The position numbers and the translations under genes are program-made. Below are positions 40,669 through 55,092 of a stretch of 64,000 bases of DNA, piece after piece (the stretch's first letter is position 1; each line of letters opens with the position of its first letter). The notes under the pieces are model-generated. The model was not told the DNA's origin. It saw nothing but the letters and a program-made list of their open reading frames with translations, and ran no database searches. Where the stretch lies: positions 62,001-126,000 of the forward strand of contig NW_027473466.1 of assembly GCF_050947335.1 (NCBI RefSeq). The letters run 5' to 3'. The stretch comes from Megachile rotundata. Taxonomy: Eukaryota > Arthropoda > Insecta > Hymenoptera > Megachilidae.

Positions 40669-42105
40669 GACGACAATTACTATACTCATTACTCTTATTA
40701 TTATCCATCTAACTCATATTATTAGCCATATTATGCTTACATGATCGATAGGACGACAATTAGTATACTCATTACTCTTATTATTATCAATCTAACTCAT
40801 ATTATTAGCCATATTATGCTTATATGATCGATAGGACGACAATTACTATACTCATTACTCTTATTATTATCAATCTAACTCATATTATTAGCCATATTAT
40901 GCTTATATGATCGATAGAACGACAATTACTCTACTTATTACTCTCATTATTATCAATCTAACTCATATTATTAGCCATATTATGGTTATATGACCGATAG
41001 AACGACAATTACAATACTCATTACTTTTATTATTATCAATCTAACTCATATTATTAGCCATATTATGCTTATATGATCGATAGAACGACAATTACTATAC
41101 TTTTTACTCTGATTATTATCAATCTAACTCATATTATTAGCCATACTATGCTTATATGATCGATAGAACGACAATTACTATACTTATTACTCTTATTATT
41201 ATCAACCTAACTCATATTATTAGCCTAATTATGCTTATATGATCGATAGAACGACAATTACTATACTCATTACTCTTACTATTATCAATCTAACTCATAT
41301 TATTAGCCATATTATGCTTATATGATCGATAGAACGACAATTACTATACTTTTTACTTTTATTATTATCAATCTAACTCATATTATTAGCCATATTATGC
41401 TTATATGATCGCTAGAACGATAATTACTATACTTATTACACTTATTATTATCAATCTAACTCAAATTATTAGCCACATTATGCTTATATGATCGATAGAA
41501 CTACAATTACTATACTTATTACTCTTATTATTATCAATCTAACTCATATTATTAGCCATATTATGCTTATGTGATCGATAGAACGACAATTACTATACTT
41601 ATAACTCCTATTATTATCAATCAAACTCATACTATTAGCCATACTATGCTTATATGATCGATGGAACGACAATTACTATGCTCACTACTCTTATTATTAT
41701 CAATCTAACTCATATTATTAGCCATATTACGCTTATGTGATGGATAGAACGACAATTACTATACTCATTGCTCTTATTATTATCAATCTAACTCATATTA
41801 TTAGCCATATTATGCTTATGTGATCGATAGAACGACAATTACTATACTTATTACTCCTATTATTATCAATCTAACTCATATTATTAGCCATATTCTGCTT
41901 ATATGATCGATAGGACGACAATTACTATACTCATTACTCTTATTATTATCAATCTAACTCATATTATTAGCCATATTATGCTTACATGATCGATAGGACT
42001 ACAATTAGTATACTCATTACTCTTATTATTATCAATCTAACTAATATTATTAGCCATATTATGCTTATGTGATCGGTAGAACGATAATTACTATACTTAT
42101 TACAC
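40600..42105. repeat. Domain D: mixed monomers, no clear tandem
   Basis: Starts with TTGCTCATATT, TTCTGCC, TTATCCATC and GCTTACATG types as at 34,285-34,440, then ATTAGTATAC (position 12 C to G), which also occurs near 42,007, 44,830, 55,940, 61,165 and 61,497. Further on come a GATCGCTAG monomer (about 41,410), CTTATAACTCC (41,600) and a GTGATGGATAG monomer (41,740). No long block partner was found for the whole stretch, but 41,620-41,830 resembles 44,450-44,650. Confidence 0.65.
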
Positions 42106-42108
42106 TTA

Positions 42109-43490
42109 TTATTATCAATCTAACTCATATTACTAGCCATATTATGGTCATATGATCGATAGGACGACAATTACTATACTCATTACTCTTATTATTATCA
42201 ATCGAACTCATATTATTAGCCATATTATGCTTATATGATCGATAGGACGACAATTACTATACTCATTACTCTTATTATTATCAATCTAACTCATATTATT
42301 AGCCATATTATGCTTATATGATCGATAGAACGACAATTACTCTACTTATTACTCTCATTATTATCAATCTAACTCATATTATTAGCCATATTATGGTTAT
42401 ATGACCGATAGAACGACAATTACTATACTTATTACTCTTATTATTATCAATCTAACTCATATTATTAGGCATATTATGGTTATATAACCGATAGAACGAC
42501 AACTACTATACTTATTACTCTTATTATTATCAATCTAACTCATATTATTAGCCATATTATGCTTATATGATCGATAGAACGACAATTACTCTACTTATTA
42601 CTCTCATTATTATCAATCTAACTCATATTATTAGCCATATTATGGTTATATGACCGATAGAACGACAATTACTATGCTTATTACTCTTATTATTATCAAT
42701 CTAACTCATATTACTAGCCCTATTATGCTCATATGATCGATAGGACGACAATTACTATACTCATTACTCTTATTATTATCAATCGAACTCATATTATTAG
42801 CCATATTATGGTTATATGACCGATAGAACGACAATTACAATACTTATTACTCTTATTATTATCAATCTAACTCATATTATTAGCCATATTATGCATATAT
42901 GATCGGTAGAACGACAATTACAATACTCATTACTTTTATTATTATCAATCTAACTCATATTATTAGCCATATTATGCTTATATGATCGACAGAACGCCAA
43001 TTACTATACTCATTACTCTTATTGTTATCAATCTAACTCATATTATTAGCCATATTATGGTTATATAACCGATAGAACGACAACTACTATGCTTATTACT
43101 CTTATTATTATCAATCTAACTCATATTATTAGCCATATTATGCTCATATGATCGACAGAACGTCAATTACTATACTTATTACACTAACTATTATCAATCT
43201 AACTCATATTATTAGCCATATTATGCTTATATGATCGACAGAACGCCAATTACTATACTCATTACTCTTATTGTTATCAATCTAACTCATATTATTAGCC
43301 ATATTATGGTTATATAACCGATAGAACGACAACTACTATGCTTATTACTCTTATTATTATCAATCTAACTCATATTATTAGCCATATTATGCTCATATGA
43401 TCGACAGAACGTCAATTACTATACTTATTACACTAACTATTATCAATCTAACTCATATTATTAGCCATATTATGCTTATATGATCGATAG
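42109..43490. repeat. Domain D: block copy plus 3-monomer tandem
   Basis: 42,109-42,990 repeats 38,790-39,670 at 3,319 bp (40 x 83 minus 1), checked at GGTCATATG (38,827/42,146). A private TTAGGCATATT occurs at 42,467. Next, GAACGCCAATT at 42,992 and 43,241 is 249 bp apart, and the three-monomer group (GAACGCC with TTGTTATC; GGTTATATAACC with ACTATGCTT; GCTCATATG with GAACGTC) is repeated. Confidence 0.8.
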
Positions 43491-45060
43491 AACGACAATT
43501 ACTATACTTTTTACTCTTATTATTATCAATCTAACTCATATTATTAGCCATATTATGCTTATATGATCGGTAGAACGATAATTACTATACTTATTACACT
43601 TATTATTATCAATCTAACTCATATTACTAGCCATATTATGGTCATATGATCGATAGGACGACAATTACTATACTCATTACTCTTATTATTATCAATCGAA
43701 CTCATATTATTAGCCATTTTATGCTTATATGATCGGTAGCACGATAATTACTATACTTATTACACTTATTATTATCAATCTAACTCAAATTATTAGCCAT
43801 ATTATGCTTATATGATCGATAGAACTACAATTACTATACTTATTACTCTTATTATTATCAATCTAGCTCATATTATTAACCATATTATGCAGACATGATC
43901 GATAGAACTACAACCACTATACTCATTACTCTTATTATTATCAATCTAACTCATATTATTAGCCATATTATGCTTATGTGATCAATAGAACGACAATTAC
44001 TATACTTTTTACTCTGATTATTATCAATCAAACTCATATTATTAGCCATACTATGTTTATATGATCGATAGAACGACAATTACTATACTTATTACTCTTG
44101 TTATTATCAATCTAGCTCATATTATTAACCATATTATGCTTATGTGATCGATAGAACGACAATTACTATACTTATTACTCCTATTATTATCAATCAAACT
44201 CATATTATTAGCCATACTATGCTTATATGATCGATGGAACGACAATTACTATGCTCACTACTCTTATTATTATCAATCTAACTCATATTATTAGCCATAT
44301 TACGCTTATGTGATCGATAGAACGACAATTACTATACTTATTGCTCTTATTATTATCAATCTAACTCATATTATTAGCCATATTATGCTTATGTGATCGA
44401 TAGAACGACAATTACTATACTTATTACTCCTATTATTATCAATCAAACTCATACTATTAGCCATACTATGCTTATATGATCGATGGAACGACAATTACTA
44501 TGCTCACTACTCTTATTATTATCAATCTAACTCATATTATTAGCCATATTACGCTTATGTGATGGATAGAACGACAATTACTATACTTATTGCTCTTATT
44601 ATTATCAATCTAACTCATATTATTAGCCATATTATGCTTATGTGATCGATAGAACGACAATTACTATACTTTTTACTCCTATTATTATCAATCTAACTCA
44701 TATTATTAGCCATATTCTGCTTATATGATCGATAGGACGACAATTACTATACTCATTACTCTTATTATTATCAATCTAACTCATATTATTAGCCATATTA
44801 TGCTTACATGATCGATAGGACTACAATTAGTATACTCATTACTCTTATTATTATCAATCTAACTAATATTATTAGCCATATTATGCTTATGTGATCGATA
44901 GAACGACAATTACTATACTTATTACTCTTATTATTATCAATCTAACTCATATTATTAGCCATACTATGCTTATATGATCGATAGAACGACAATTACTATA
45001 CTTATTACTCTTATTATTATCAACCTAACTCATATTATTAGCCATATTATGCTTATATGA
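43490..45060. repeat. Domain E start: block shared with 55.2-56.1 kb
   Basis: About 44,090-44,960 matches 55,200-56,070 at 11,112 bp (134 x 83 minus two 5-bp deletions), with CTAGCTC at 44,112/55,224, CGCTTATGTG, GTGATGGATAG, TTCTGC and ATTAGTATAC in the same order. The first 600 bp mixes GGTCATATG (43,640), GGTAGCACG and GCAGACATG monomers. Confidence 0.75.
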
Positions 45061-46830
45061 TCAATAGAACGACAATTACTATACTTTTTACTCTTATTAT
45101 TATCAATCTAACTCATATTATTAACCATATTATGCAGATATGATCGATAGAACTACAACTACTATACTCATTACTCTTATTATTATCAATCTAACTCATA
45201 TTGTTAGCCATATTATGCTTATATGATTGATAGAACGACAATTACTATACTTATTACACTCATTGTTATCAATCTAACTCATATTATTAACCATATTATG
45301 CTTAAATGATCGATAGAACGACAATTACTACACTCATTACTCTTATTATTATCAATCTAACTCATATTGTTAGCCATATTATGCTTATATGATCGATAGA
45401 ACGACAATTACTATACTTATTACTCTTATTATTATCAATCTAACTCATATTATTAGCCATACTATGCTTATATGATCGATAGAACGAAAATTACTATACT
45501 TATTACTCTTATTATTATCAACCTAACTCATATTATTAGCCATATTATGCTTATATGATCGATAGAACGACAATTACTATACTTATTACTCATATTATTA
45601 TCAATCTAGCTCATATTATTAACCATATTATGCAGACATGATCGATAGAACTACAACTACTATACTCATTACTCTTATTATTATGAATTTAACTCATATT
45701 ATTAGCCATATTATGCTTATGTGATCGATAGAACGACAATTACTATACTTATTACTCCTATTATTATCAACCTAACTCATATTATTAGCCATATTATGCT
45801 TATATGATCGATAGAACGACAATTACTATACTTTTTACTCTGATTATTATCAATCTAACTCATATTATTAGCCATACTATGCTTATATGATCGATAGAAC
45901 GACAATTACTATACTTTTTACTCTGATTATTATCAATCTAACTCATATTATTAGCCATACTATGCTTATATGATCGATAGAACGACAATTACTATACTTA
46001 TTACACTCACTGTTATCAATCCAACTCATATTATTAACCATATTATGCTTACATGATCGACAGAACGACAATTACTATACTTATTACACTAACTATTATC
46101 AATCTAACTCATATTATTAGCCATATTATGCTTATATGATCGATAGAACGACAATTACTATACTCACAACTCTTATTATTATCAATCTAACTAATATTAT
46201 TAGACATATTATGCTTATGTGATCGATAGAACGACAATTACTATACTTATTACTCTTATTATTATCAGCCTAACTCATATTATTAGCCGTATTATGCTTA
46301 TATGATCAATAGAACGACAATTACTATACTTTTTACTCTTATTATTATCAATCTAACTCATATTATTAACCATATTATGCAGATATGATCGATAGAACTA
46401 CAACTACTATACTCATTACTCTTATTATTATCAATCTAACTCATATTGTTAGCCATATTATGCTTATATGATTGATAGAACGACAATTACTATATTTATT
46501 ACACTCATTGTTATCAATCTAACTCATATTATTAACCATATTATGCTTAAATGATCGATAGAACGACAATTACTACACTCATTACTCTTATTATTATCAA
46601 TCTAACTCATATTGTTAGCCATATTATGCTTATATGATCGATAGAACGACAATTACTATACTTATTACTCTTATTATTATCAAACTAACTCATATTATTA
46701 GCCATACTATGCTTATATGACCGATAGAACGAAAATTACTATACTTATTACTCTTATTATTATCAACCTAACTCATATTATTAGCCATATTATGCTTATA
46801 TGATGGATAGAACGACAATTACTATACTTA
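45060..46830. repeat. Domain E: 15-monomer tandem duplication
   Basis: GATTGATAG occurs at 45,225 and 46,470, 1,245 bp apart (15 x 83). The neighbours GCAGATATG, CATATTGTTAGCC, GCTTAAATGATCG and GAACGAAAATT repeat in the same order over about 500 bp. Between the copies lies a stretch (45,430-46,250) that recurs at 56,050-56,870 at 10,614 bp, with CAATCCAAC at 46,021/56,635. Confidence 0.77.
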
Positions 46831-48810
46831 TTACTCTTATTATTATCAATCTAGCTCATATTATTAACCATATTATGCAGACATGATCGATAGAACTACA
46901 ACTACTATACTCATTACTCTTATTATTATCAATCTAACTCATATTATTAGCCATATTATGCTTATGTGATCAATAGAACGACAATTACTATACTTTTTAC
47001 TCTGATTATTATCAATCTAACTCATATTATTAGCCATACTATGCTTATATGATCGATAGAACGACAATTACTATACTTATTACTCTTATTATTATCAACC
47101 TAACTCATATTATTAGCCTAATTATGCTTATATGATCGATAGAACGACAATTACTATATTCATTACTCTTACTACTATCAATCTAACTCATATTATTAGC
47201 CATTTTATGCTTATATGATCGAGAGAACGACAATTACTATACTTATTACACTCACTATTATCAATCTAACTCATATTATTAACCATATTATGCTTATATG
47301 ATCGACAGAACGTCAATTACTATACTTAGTACACTAACTATTATCAATCTAACTCATATTATTAGCCATATTATGCTTATATGATCGATGGAACGACAAT
47401 TACTATACTTTTTACTCTTATTATTATCAATCTAACTCATATTATTAGCCATATTATGCTTATATGATCGGTAGAACGATAATTACTACTTTTATTACAC
47501 TTATTATTATCAATCTAACTCAAATTATTAGCCACATTATGCTTATATGATCGATAGAACTACAATTACTATACTTATTACTCTTGTTATTATCAATCTA
47601 GCTCATATTATTAACCATATTATGCAGACATGATCGATAGAACTACAACTACTATACTCATTACTCTTATTATTATCAATTTAACTCATATTATTAGCCA
47701 TATTATGCTTATGTGATCGATAGAACGACAATTACTATACTTATTACTCCTATTATTATCAACCTAACTCATATTATTAGCCATATTATGCTTATATGAT
47801 CGATAGAACGACAATTACTATACTCATTTCTCTTACTATTATCAATCTAACTCATATTATTAGCCATTTTATGCTTATATGATCGATAGAACGACAATTA
47901 CTATACTCACAACTCTTATTATTATCAATCTAACTCATATTATTAGCCATATTATGCTTATGCGATCAATAGAACGACAATTACTATACTTTTTACTCTG
48001 ATTATTATCAATCTAACTCATATTATTAGCCATACTATGCTTATATGATCGATAGAACGACAATTACTATACTTACTACTCTTATTATTATCAATCTAAC
48101 TCATATTATTAGCCATATTATGCTTATATGATCGATAGAACGACAATTACTCTACTTATTACTCTCATTATTATCAATCTAACTCATATTATTAGTCATA
48201 TTATGGTTATATGACCGATAGAACGACAATTACTATACTTATTACACTTATTATTATCAATCTAACTCATATTATTAGCCATATTATGCTCATATGATCG
48301 ATAGGACGACAATTACTATACTCATTACTCTTATTATTATCAATCGAACTCATATTATTAGCCATATTCTGCTTATATGATCGATAGGACGACAATTACT
48401 ATACTCATTACTCTTATTATTATCAATCTAACTCATATTATTAACCATATTATGCAGATATGATCGATAGAACTACAACTACTATACTCATTACTCTTAT
48501 TATTATCAACCTAACTCATATTATTAGCCATATTATGCTTATGTGATCGATAGAACGACAATTACTATACTTATTACTCCTATTATTATCAATCAAACTC
48601 ATATTATTAGCCATACTATGCTTATATGATCGATGGAACGACAATTACTATGCTCACTACTCTTATTATTATCAATCTAACTCATATTATTAGCCATATT
48701 ACGCTTATGTGATCGATAGAACGACAATTACTATACTTATTGCTCTTATTATTATCAATCTAACTCATATTATTAGCCATATTATGCTTATGTGATCGAT
48801 AGAGCGACAA
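46830..48810. repeat. Domain E: block copied from 15.3 kb and 27.3 kb types
   Basis: About 46,830-48,030 matches 15,290-16,500 at 31,537 bp (380 x 83 minus 3), and 47,292-48,810 matches 27,292-28,810 at 20,000 bp (241 x 83 minus 3). TTAGTACAC at 15,791, 27,328 and 47,328 is seen in no other place. One private change is TTATGCGATCAATAG near 47,962. Confidence 0.83.
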
Positions 48811-50433
48811 TTACTATACTTATTACTCCTATTATTATCAATCAAACTCATATTATTAGCCATACTATGCTTATATGATCGATGGAACGACAATTACTAT
48901 GCTCACTACTCTTATTATTATCAATCTAACTCATATTATTAGCCATACTATGCTTATATGATCGATAGAACGACAATTACTATACTTATTACACTCACTG
49001 TTATCAATCCAACTCATATTATTAACCATATTATGCTTACATGATCGACAGAACGACAATTACTATACTTATTACACTAACTATTATCAATCTAACTCAT
49101 ATTATTAGCCATATTATGCTTATATGATCGATAGAACGACAATTACTATACTCACAACTCTTATTATTATCAATCTAACTAATATTATTAGACATATTAT
49201 GCTTATGTGATCGATAGAACGACAATTACTATACTTATTACACTTATTATTATCAATCTAACTCATATTATTAGCCATACTATGCTTATATGATCGATAG
49301 AACGACAATTACTATACTTATTACTCTTATTATTATCAGCCTAACTCATATTATTAGCCATATTATGCTTATATGATCAATAGAACGACAATTACTATAC
49401 TTTTTACTCTTATTATTATCAATCTAACTCATATTATTAACCATATTATGCAGATATGATCGATAGAACTACAACTACTATACTCATTACTCTTATTATT
49501 ATCAATCTAACTCATATTGTTAGCCATATTATGCTTATATGATTGATAGAACGACAATTACTATATTTATTACACTCATTGTTATCAATCTAACTCATAT
49601 TATTAACCATATTATGCTTATATGATCGATAGAACGACAATTACTATACTTATTACTCTTATTATTATCAAACTAACTCATATTATTAGCCATACTATGC
49701 TTATATGACCGATAGAACGAAAATTACTATACTTATTACTCTTATTATTATCAACCTAACTCATATTATTAGCCATATTATGCTTATATGATGGATAGAA
49801 CGACAATTACTATACTTATTACTCTTATTATTATCAATCTAGCTCATATTATTAACCATATTATGCAGACATGATCGATAGAACTACAACTACTATACTC
49901 ATTACTCTTATTATTATCAATCTAACTCATATTATTAGCCATATTATGCTTATGTGATCAATAGAACGACAATTACTATACTTTTTACTCTGATTATTAT
50001 CAATCTAACTCATATTATTAGCCATACTATGCTTATATGATCGATAGAACGACAATTACTATACTTATTACTCTTATTATTATCAACCTAACTCATATTA
50101 TTAGCCTAATTATGCTTATATGATCGATAGAACGACAATTACTATATTCATTACTCTTACTACTATCAATCTAACTCATATTATTAGCCATACTATGCTT
50201 ATATGATCGATAGAACGACAATTACTATACTTATTACACTCATTGTTATCAATCTAACTCATATTATTAACCATATTATGCTTAAATGATCGATAGAACG
50301 ACAATTACTACACTCATTACTCTTATTATTATCAATCTAACTCATATTGTTAGCCATATTATGCTTATATGATCGATAGAACGACAATTACTATACTTAT
50401 TACTCTTATTATTATCAATCTAACTCATATTAT
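48810..50433. repeat. Domain E: mixed HOR segment
   Basis: About 48,930-49,610 matches 56,560-57,230 at 7,626 bp (92 x 83 minus 10), with GATTGATAG at 49,541/57,167 and CAGCCTAAC. About 49,640-50,170 repeats 46,640-47,180-type monomers (CAAACTAAC, GTTATATGACCG with GAACGAAAATT, GATGGATAG, GCCTAATTATGC). About 50,220 onward begins the series later seen at 58,925. Confidence 0.72.
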
Positions 50434-50628
50434 TAGCCATACTATGCTTATATGATCGATAGAACGAAAATTACTATAGTTATTACTCTTATTATTATCA
50501 ACCTAACTCATATTATTAGCCATATTATGCTTATATGATCGATAGAACGACAATTACTATACTTATTACTCATATTATTATCAATCTAGCTCATATTATT
50601 AACCATATTATGCAGACATGATCGATAG

Positions 50629-50706
50629 AACTACAACTACTATACTCATTACTCTTATTATTATCAATCTAACTCATTAGCCATATTATGCTTATGTGAT
50701 CAATAG
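50629..50706. repeat. 78-bp monomer (5-bp deletion)
   Basis: AACTCATTAGCC replaces AACTCATATTATTAGCC, a 5-bp loss in the first CATATTAT octamer. The unit begins with AACTAC and is followed by a GATCAATAG monomer at 50,707. Confidence 0.92.
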
Positions 50707-52947
50707 AACGACAATTACTATATTTTTTACTCTGATTATTATCAATCTAACTCATATTATTAGCCGTATTATGCTTATATGATCGGTAGAACGATAATTA
50801 CTATACTTATTACACTTATTATTATCAACCTAACTCATATTACTAGCCATATTATGCTCATATGATCGATAGGACGACAATTACTATACTCATTACTCTT
50901 ATTATTATCAATCGAACTCATATTATTAGCCATTTTATGCTTATATGATCGGTAGCACGATAATTACTATACTTATTACACTTATTATTATCAATGTAAC
51001 TCAAATTATTAGCCATATTATGCTTATATGAACGATAGAACTACAATTACTATACTTATTACTCTTATTATTATCAATCTAGCTCATATTATTAACCATA
51101 TTATGCAGACATGATCGATAGAACTACAACTACTATACTCATTACTCTTCTTATTATCAATTTAACTCATATTATTAGCCATATTATCCTTATGTGATCA
51201 ATAGAACGACAATTACTATACTTTTTACTCTGATTATTATCAATCTAACTCATATTATTAGCCATACTATGCTTATATGATCGATAGAACGACAATTACT
51301 ATACTTATTTCTCTTATTATTATCAATCTAACTCATATTATTAGCCATACTATGCTTATATGATCGATAGAACGAAAATTACTATACTTATTACTCTTAT
51401 TATTATCAACCTAACTCATATTATTAGCCATATTATGCTTATATGATCGATAGAACGACAATTACTATACTTATTACTCATATTATTATCAATCTAGCTC
51501 ATATTATTAACCATATTATGCAGACATGATCGATAGAACTACAACTACTATACTCATTACTCTTATTATTATCAATCTAACTCATATTATTAGCCATATT
51601 ATGCTTATGTGATCAATAGAACGACAATTACTATACTTTTTACTCTGATTATTATCAATCTAACTCATATTATTAGCCATACTATGCTTATATGATCGAT
51701 AGAACGACAATTACTATACTTATTACTCTTATTATTATCAACCTAACTCATATTATTAGCCTAATTATGCTTATATGATCGATAGAACGACAATTACTAT
51801 ACTCATTACTCTTACTACTATCAATCTAACTCATATTATTAGCCATTTTATGCTTATATGATCGAGAGAACGACAATTACTATACTTATTACACTAACTA
51901 TTATCAATCTAACTCATATTATTAGCCATATTATGCTTATATGATCGATAGAACGACAATTACTATACTTTTTACTTTTATTATTATCAATCTAACTCAT
52001 ATTATTAGCCATATTATGCTTATATGATCGCTAGAACGATAATTACTATACTTATTACACTTATTATTATCAATCTAACTCAAATTATTAGCCACATTAT
52101 GCTTATATGATCGATAGAACTACAATTACTATACTTATTACTCTTGTTATTATCAATCTAGCTCATATTATTAACCATATTATGCTTATGTGATCGATAG
52201 AACGACAATTACTATACTTATTACTCCTATTATTATCAATCAAACTCATATTATTAGCCATACTATGCTTATATGATCGATGGAACGACAATTACTATGC
52301 TCACTACTCTTATTATTATCAATCTAACTCATATTATTAGCCATATTAAGCTTATGTGATCGATAGAACGACAATTACTATACTTATTACTCCTATTATT
52401 ATCAATCAAACTCATACTATTAGCCATACTATGCTTATATGATCGATGGAACGACAATTGCTATGCTCACTACTCTTATTATTATCAATCTAACTCATAT
52501 TATTAGCCATATTACGCTTATGTGATGGATAGAACGACAATTACTATACTTATTGCTCTTATTATTATCAATCTAACTCATATTATTAACCATATTATGC
52601 TTATGTGATCGATAGAACGACAATTACTATACTTATTACTCCTATTATTATCAATCTAACTCATATTATTAGCCATATTCTGCTTATATGATCGATAGGA
52701 CGACAATTACTATACTCATTACTCTTATTATTATCAATCTAACTCATATTATTAGCCATATTATGCTTATATGATCGATAGAACGAAAATTACTATAGTT
52801 ATTACTCTTATTATTATCAACCTAACTCATATTATTAGCCATATTATGCTTATATGATCGATAGAACGACAATTACTATACTTATTACTCATATTATTAT
52901 CAATCTAGCTCATATTATTAACCATATTATGCAGACATGATCGATAG

Positions 52948-53025
52948 AACTACAACTACTATACTCATTACTCTTATTATTATCAATCTAACTCATTAGC
53001 CATATTATGCTTATGTGATCAATAG
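52948..53025. repeat. 78-bp monomer (5-bp deletion)
   Basis: Copy of the unit at 50,629 in the second half of the 2,319-bp tandem duplication; it accounts for the unit being 28 x 83 minus 5. Confidence 0.92.
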
Positions 53026-55092
53026 AACGACAATTACTATATTTTTTACTCTGATTATTATCAATCTAACTCATATTATTAGCCGTATTATGCTTATATG
53101 ATCGGTAGAACGATAATTACTATACTTATTACACTTATTATTATCAACCTAACTCATATTACTAGCCATATTATGCTCATATGATCGATAGGACGACAAT
53201 TACTATACTCATTACTCTTATTATTATCAATCGAACTCATATTATTAGCCATTTTATGCTTATATGATCGGTAGCACGATAATTACTATACTTATTACAC
53301 TTATTATTATCAATGTAACTCAAATTATTAGCCATATTATGCTTATATGAACGATAGAACTACAATTACTATACTTATTACTCTTATTATTATCAATCTA
53401 GCTCATATTATTAACCATATTATGCAGACATGATCGATAGAACTACAACTACTATACTCATTACTCTTCTTATTATCAATTTAACTCATATTATTAGCCA
53501 TATTATCCTTATGTGATCAATAGAACGACAATTACTATACTTTTTACTCTGATTATTATCAATCTAACTCATATTATTAGCCATACTATGCTTATATGAT
53601 CGATAGAACGACAATTACTATACTTATTTCTCTTATTATTATCAATCTAACTCATATTATTAGCCATACTATGCTTATATGATCGATAGAACGAAAATTA
53701 CTATACTTATTACTCTTATTATTATCAACCTAACTCATATTATTAGCCATATTATGCTTATATGATCGATAGAACGACAATTACTATACTTATTACTCAT
53801 ATTATTATCAATCTAGCTCATATTATTAACCATATTATGCAGACATGATCGATAGAACTACAACTACTATACTCATTACTCTTATTATTATCAATCTAAC
53901 TCATATTATTAGCCATATTATGCTTATGTGATCAATAGAACGACAATTACTATACTTTTTACTCTGATTATTATCAATCTAACTCATATTATTAGCCATA
54001 CTATGCTTATATGATCGATAGAACGACAATTACTATACTTATTACTCTTATTATTATCAACCTAACTCATATTATTAGCCTAATTATGCTTATATGATCG
54101 ATAGAACGACAATTACTATACTCATTACTCTTACTACTATCAATCTAACTCATATTATTAGCCATTTTATGCTTATATGATCGAGAGAACGACAATTACT
54201 ATACTTATTACACTAACTATTATCAATCTAACTCATATTATTAGCCATATTATGCTTATATGATCGATAGAACGACAATTACTATACTTTTTACTTTTAT
54301 TATTATCAATCTAACTCATATTATTAGCCATATTATGCTTATATGATCGCTAGAACGATAATTACTATACTTATTACACTTATTATTATCAATCTAACTC
54401 AAATTATTAGCCACATTATGCTTATATGATCGATAGAACTACAATTACTATACTTATTACTCTTGTTATTATCAATCTAGCTCATATTATTAACCATATT
54501 ATGCTTATGTGATCGATAGAACGACAATTACTATACTTATTACTCCTATTATTATCAATCAAACTCATATTATTAGCCATACTATGCTTATATGATCGAT
54601 GGAACGACAATTACTATGCTCACTACTCTTATTATTATCAATCTAACTCATATTATTAGCCATATTAAGCTTATGTGATCGATAGAACGACAATTACTAT
54701 ACTTATTACTCCTATTATTATCAATCAAACTCATACTATTAGCCATACTATGCTTATATGATCGATGGAACGACAATTGCTATGCTCACTACTCTTATTA
54801 TTATCAATCTAACTCATATTATTAGCCATATTACGCTTATGTGATGGATAGAACGACAATTACTATACTTATTGCTCTTATTATTATCAATCTAACTCAT
54901 ATTATTAACCATATTATGCTTATGTGATCGATAGAACGACAATTACTATACTTATTACTCCTATTATTATCAATCTAACTCATATTATTAGCCATATTCT
55001 GCTTATATGATCGATAGGACGACAATTACTATACTCATTACTCTTATTATTATCAATCTAACTCATATTATTAGCCATATTATGCTTATATG

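Larger units (their letters stand above)
50434..55092. repeat. 2,319-bp tandem duplication, two copies identical by eye
   Basis: Copy 1 starts at about 50,434 and copy 2 at about 52,753; the unit is 28 x 83 minus 5. Reading the first 1.4 kb base by base and the rest at marker positions I found no difference. Both share very rare changes: the 78-bp monomer, CAATGTAAC, TTATATGAACGATAG, ACTCTTCTTATT, ATTATCCTTATG, CATATTAAGC and ACAATTGCTATG. The match ends where copy 2 has GATCGCTAG (55,096) for GATCGATAG (52,777). Such identity means either a very recent event or an assembly duplication. Confidence 0.88.
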
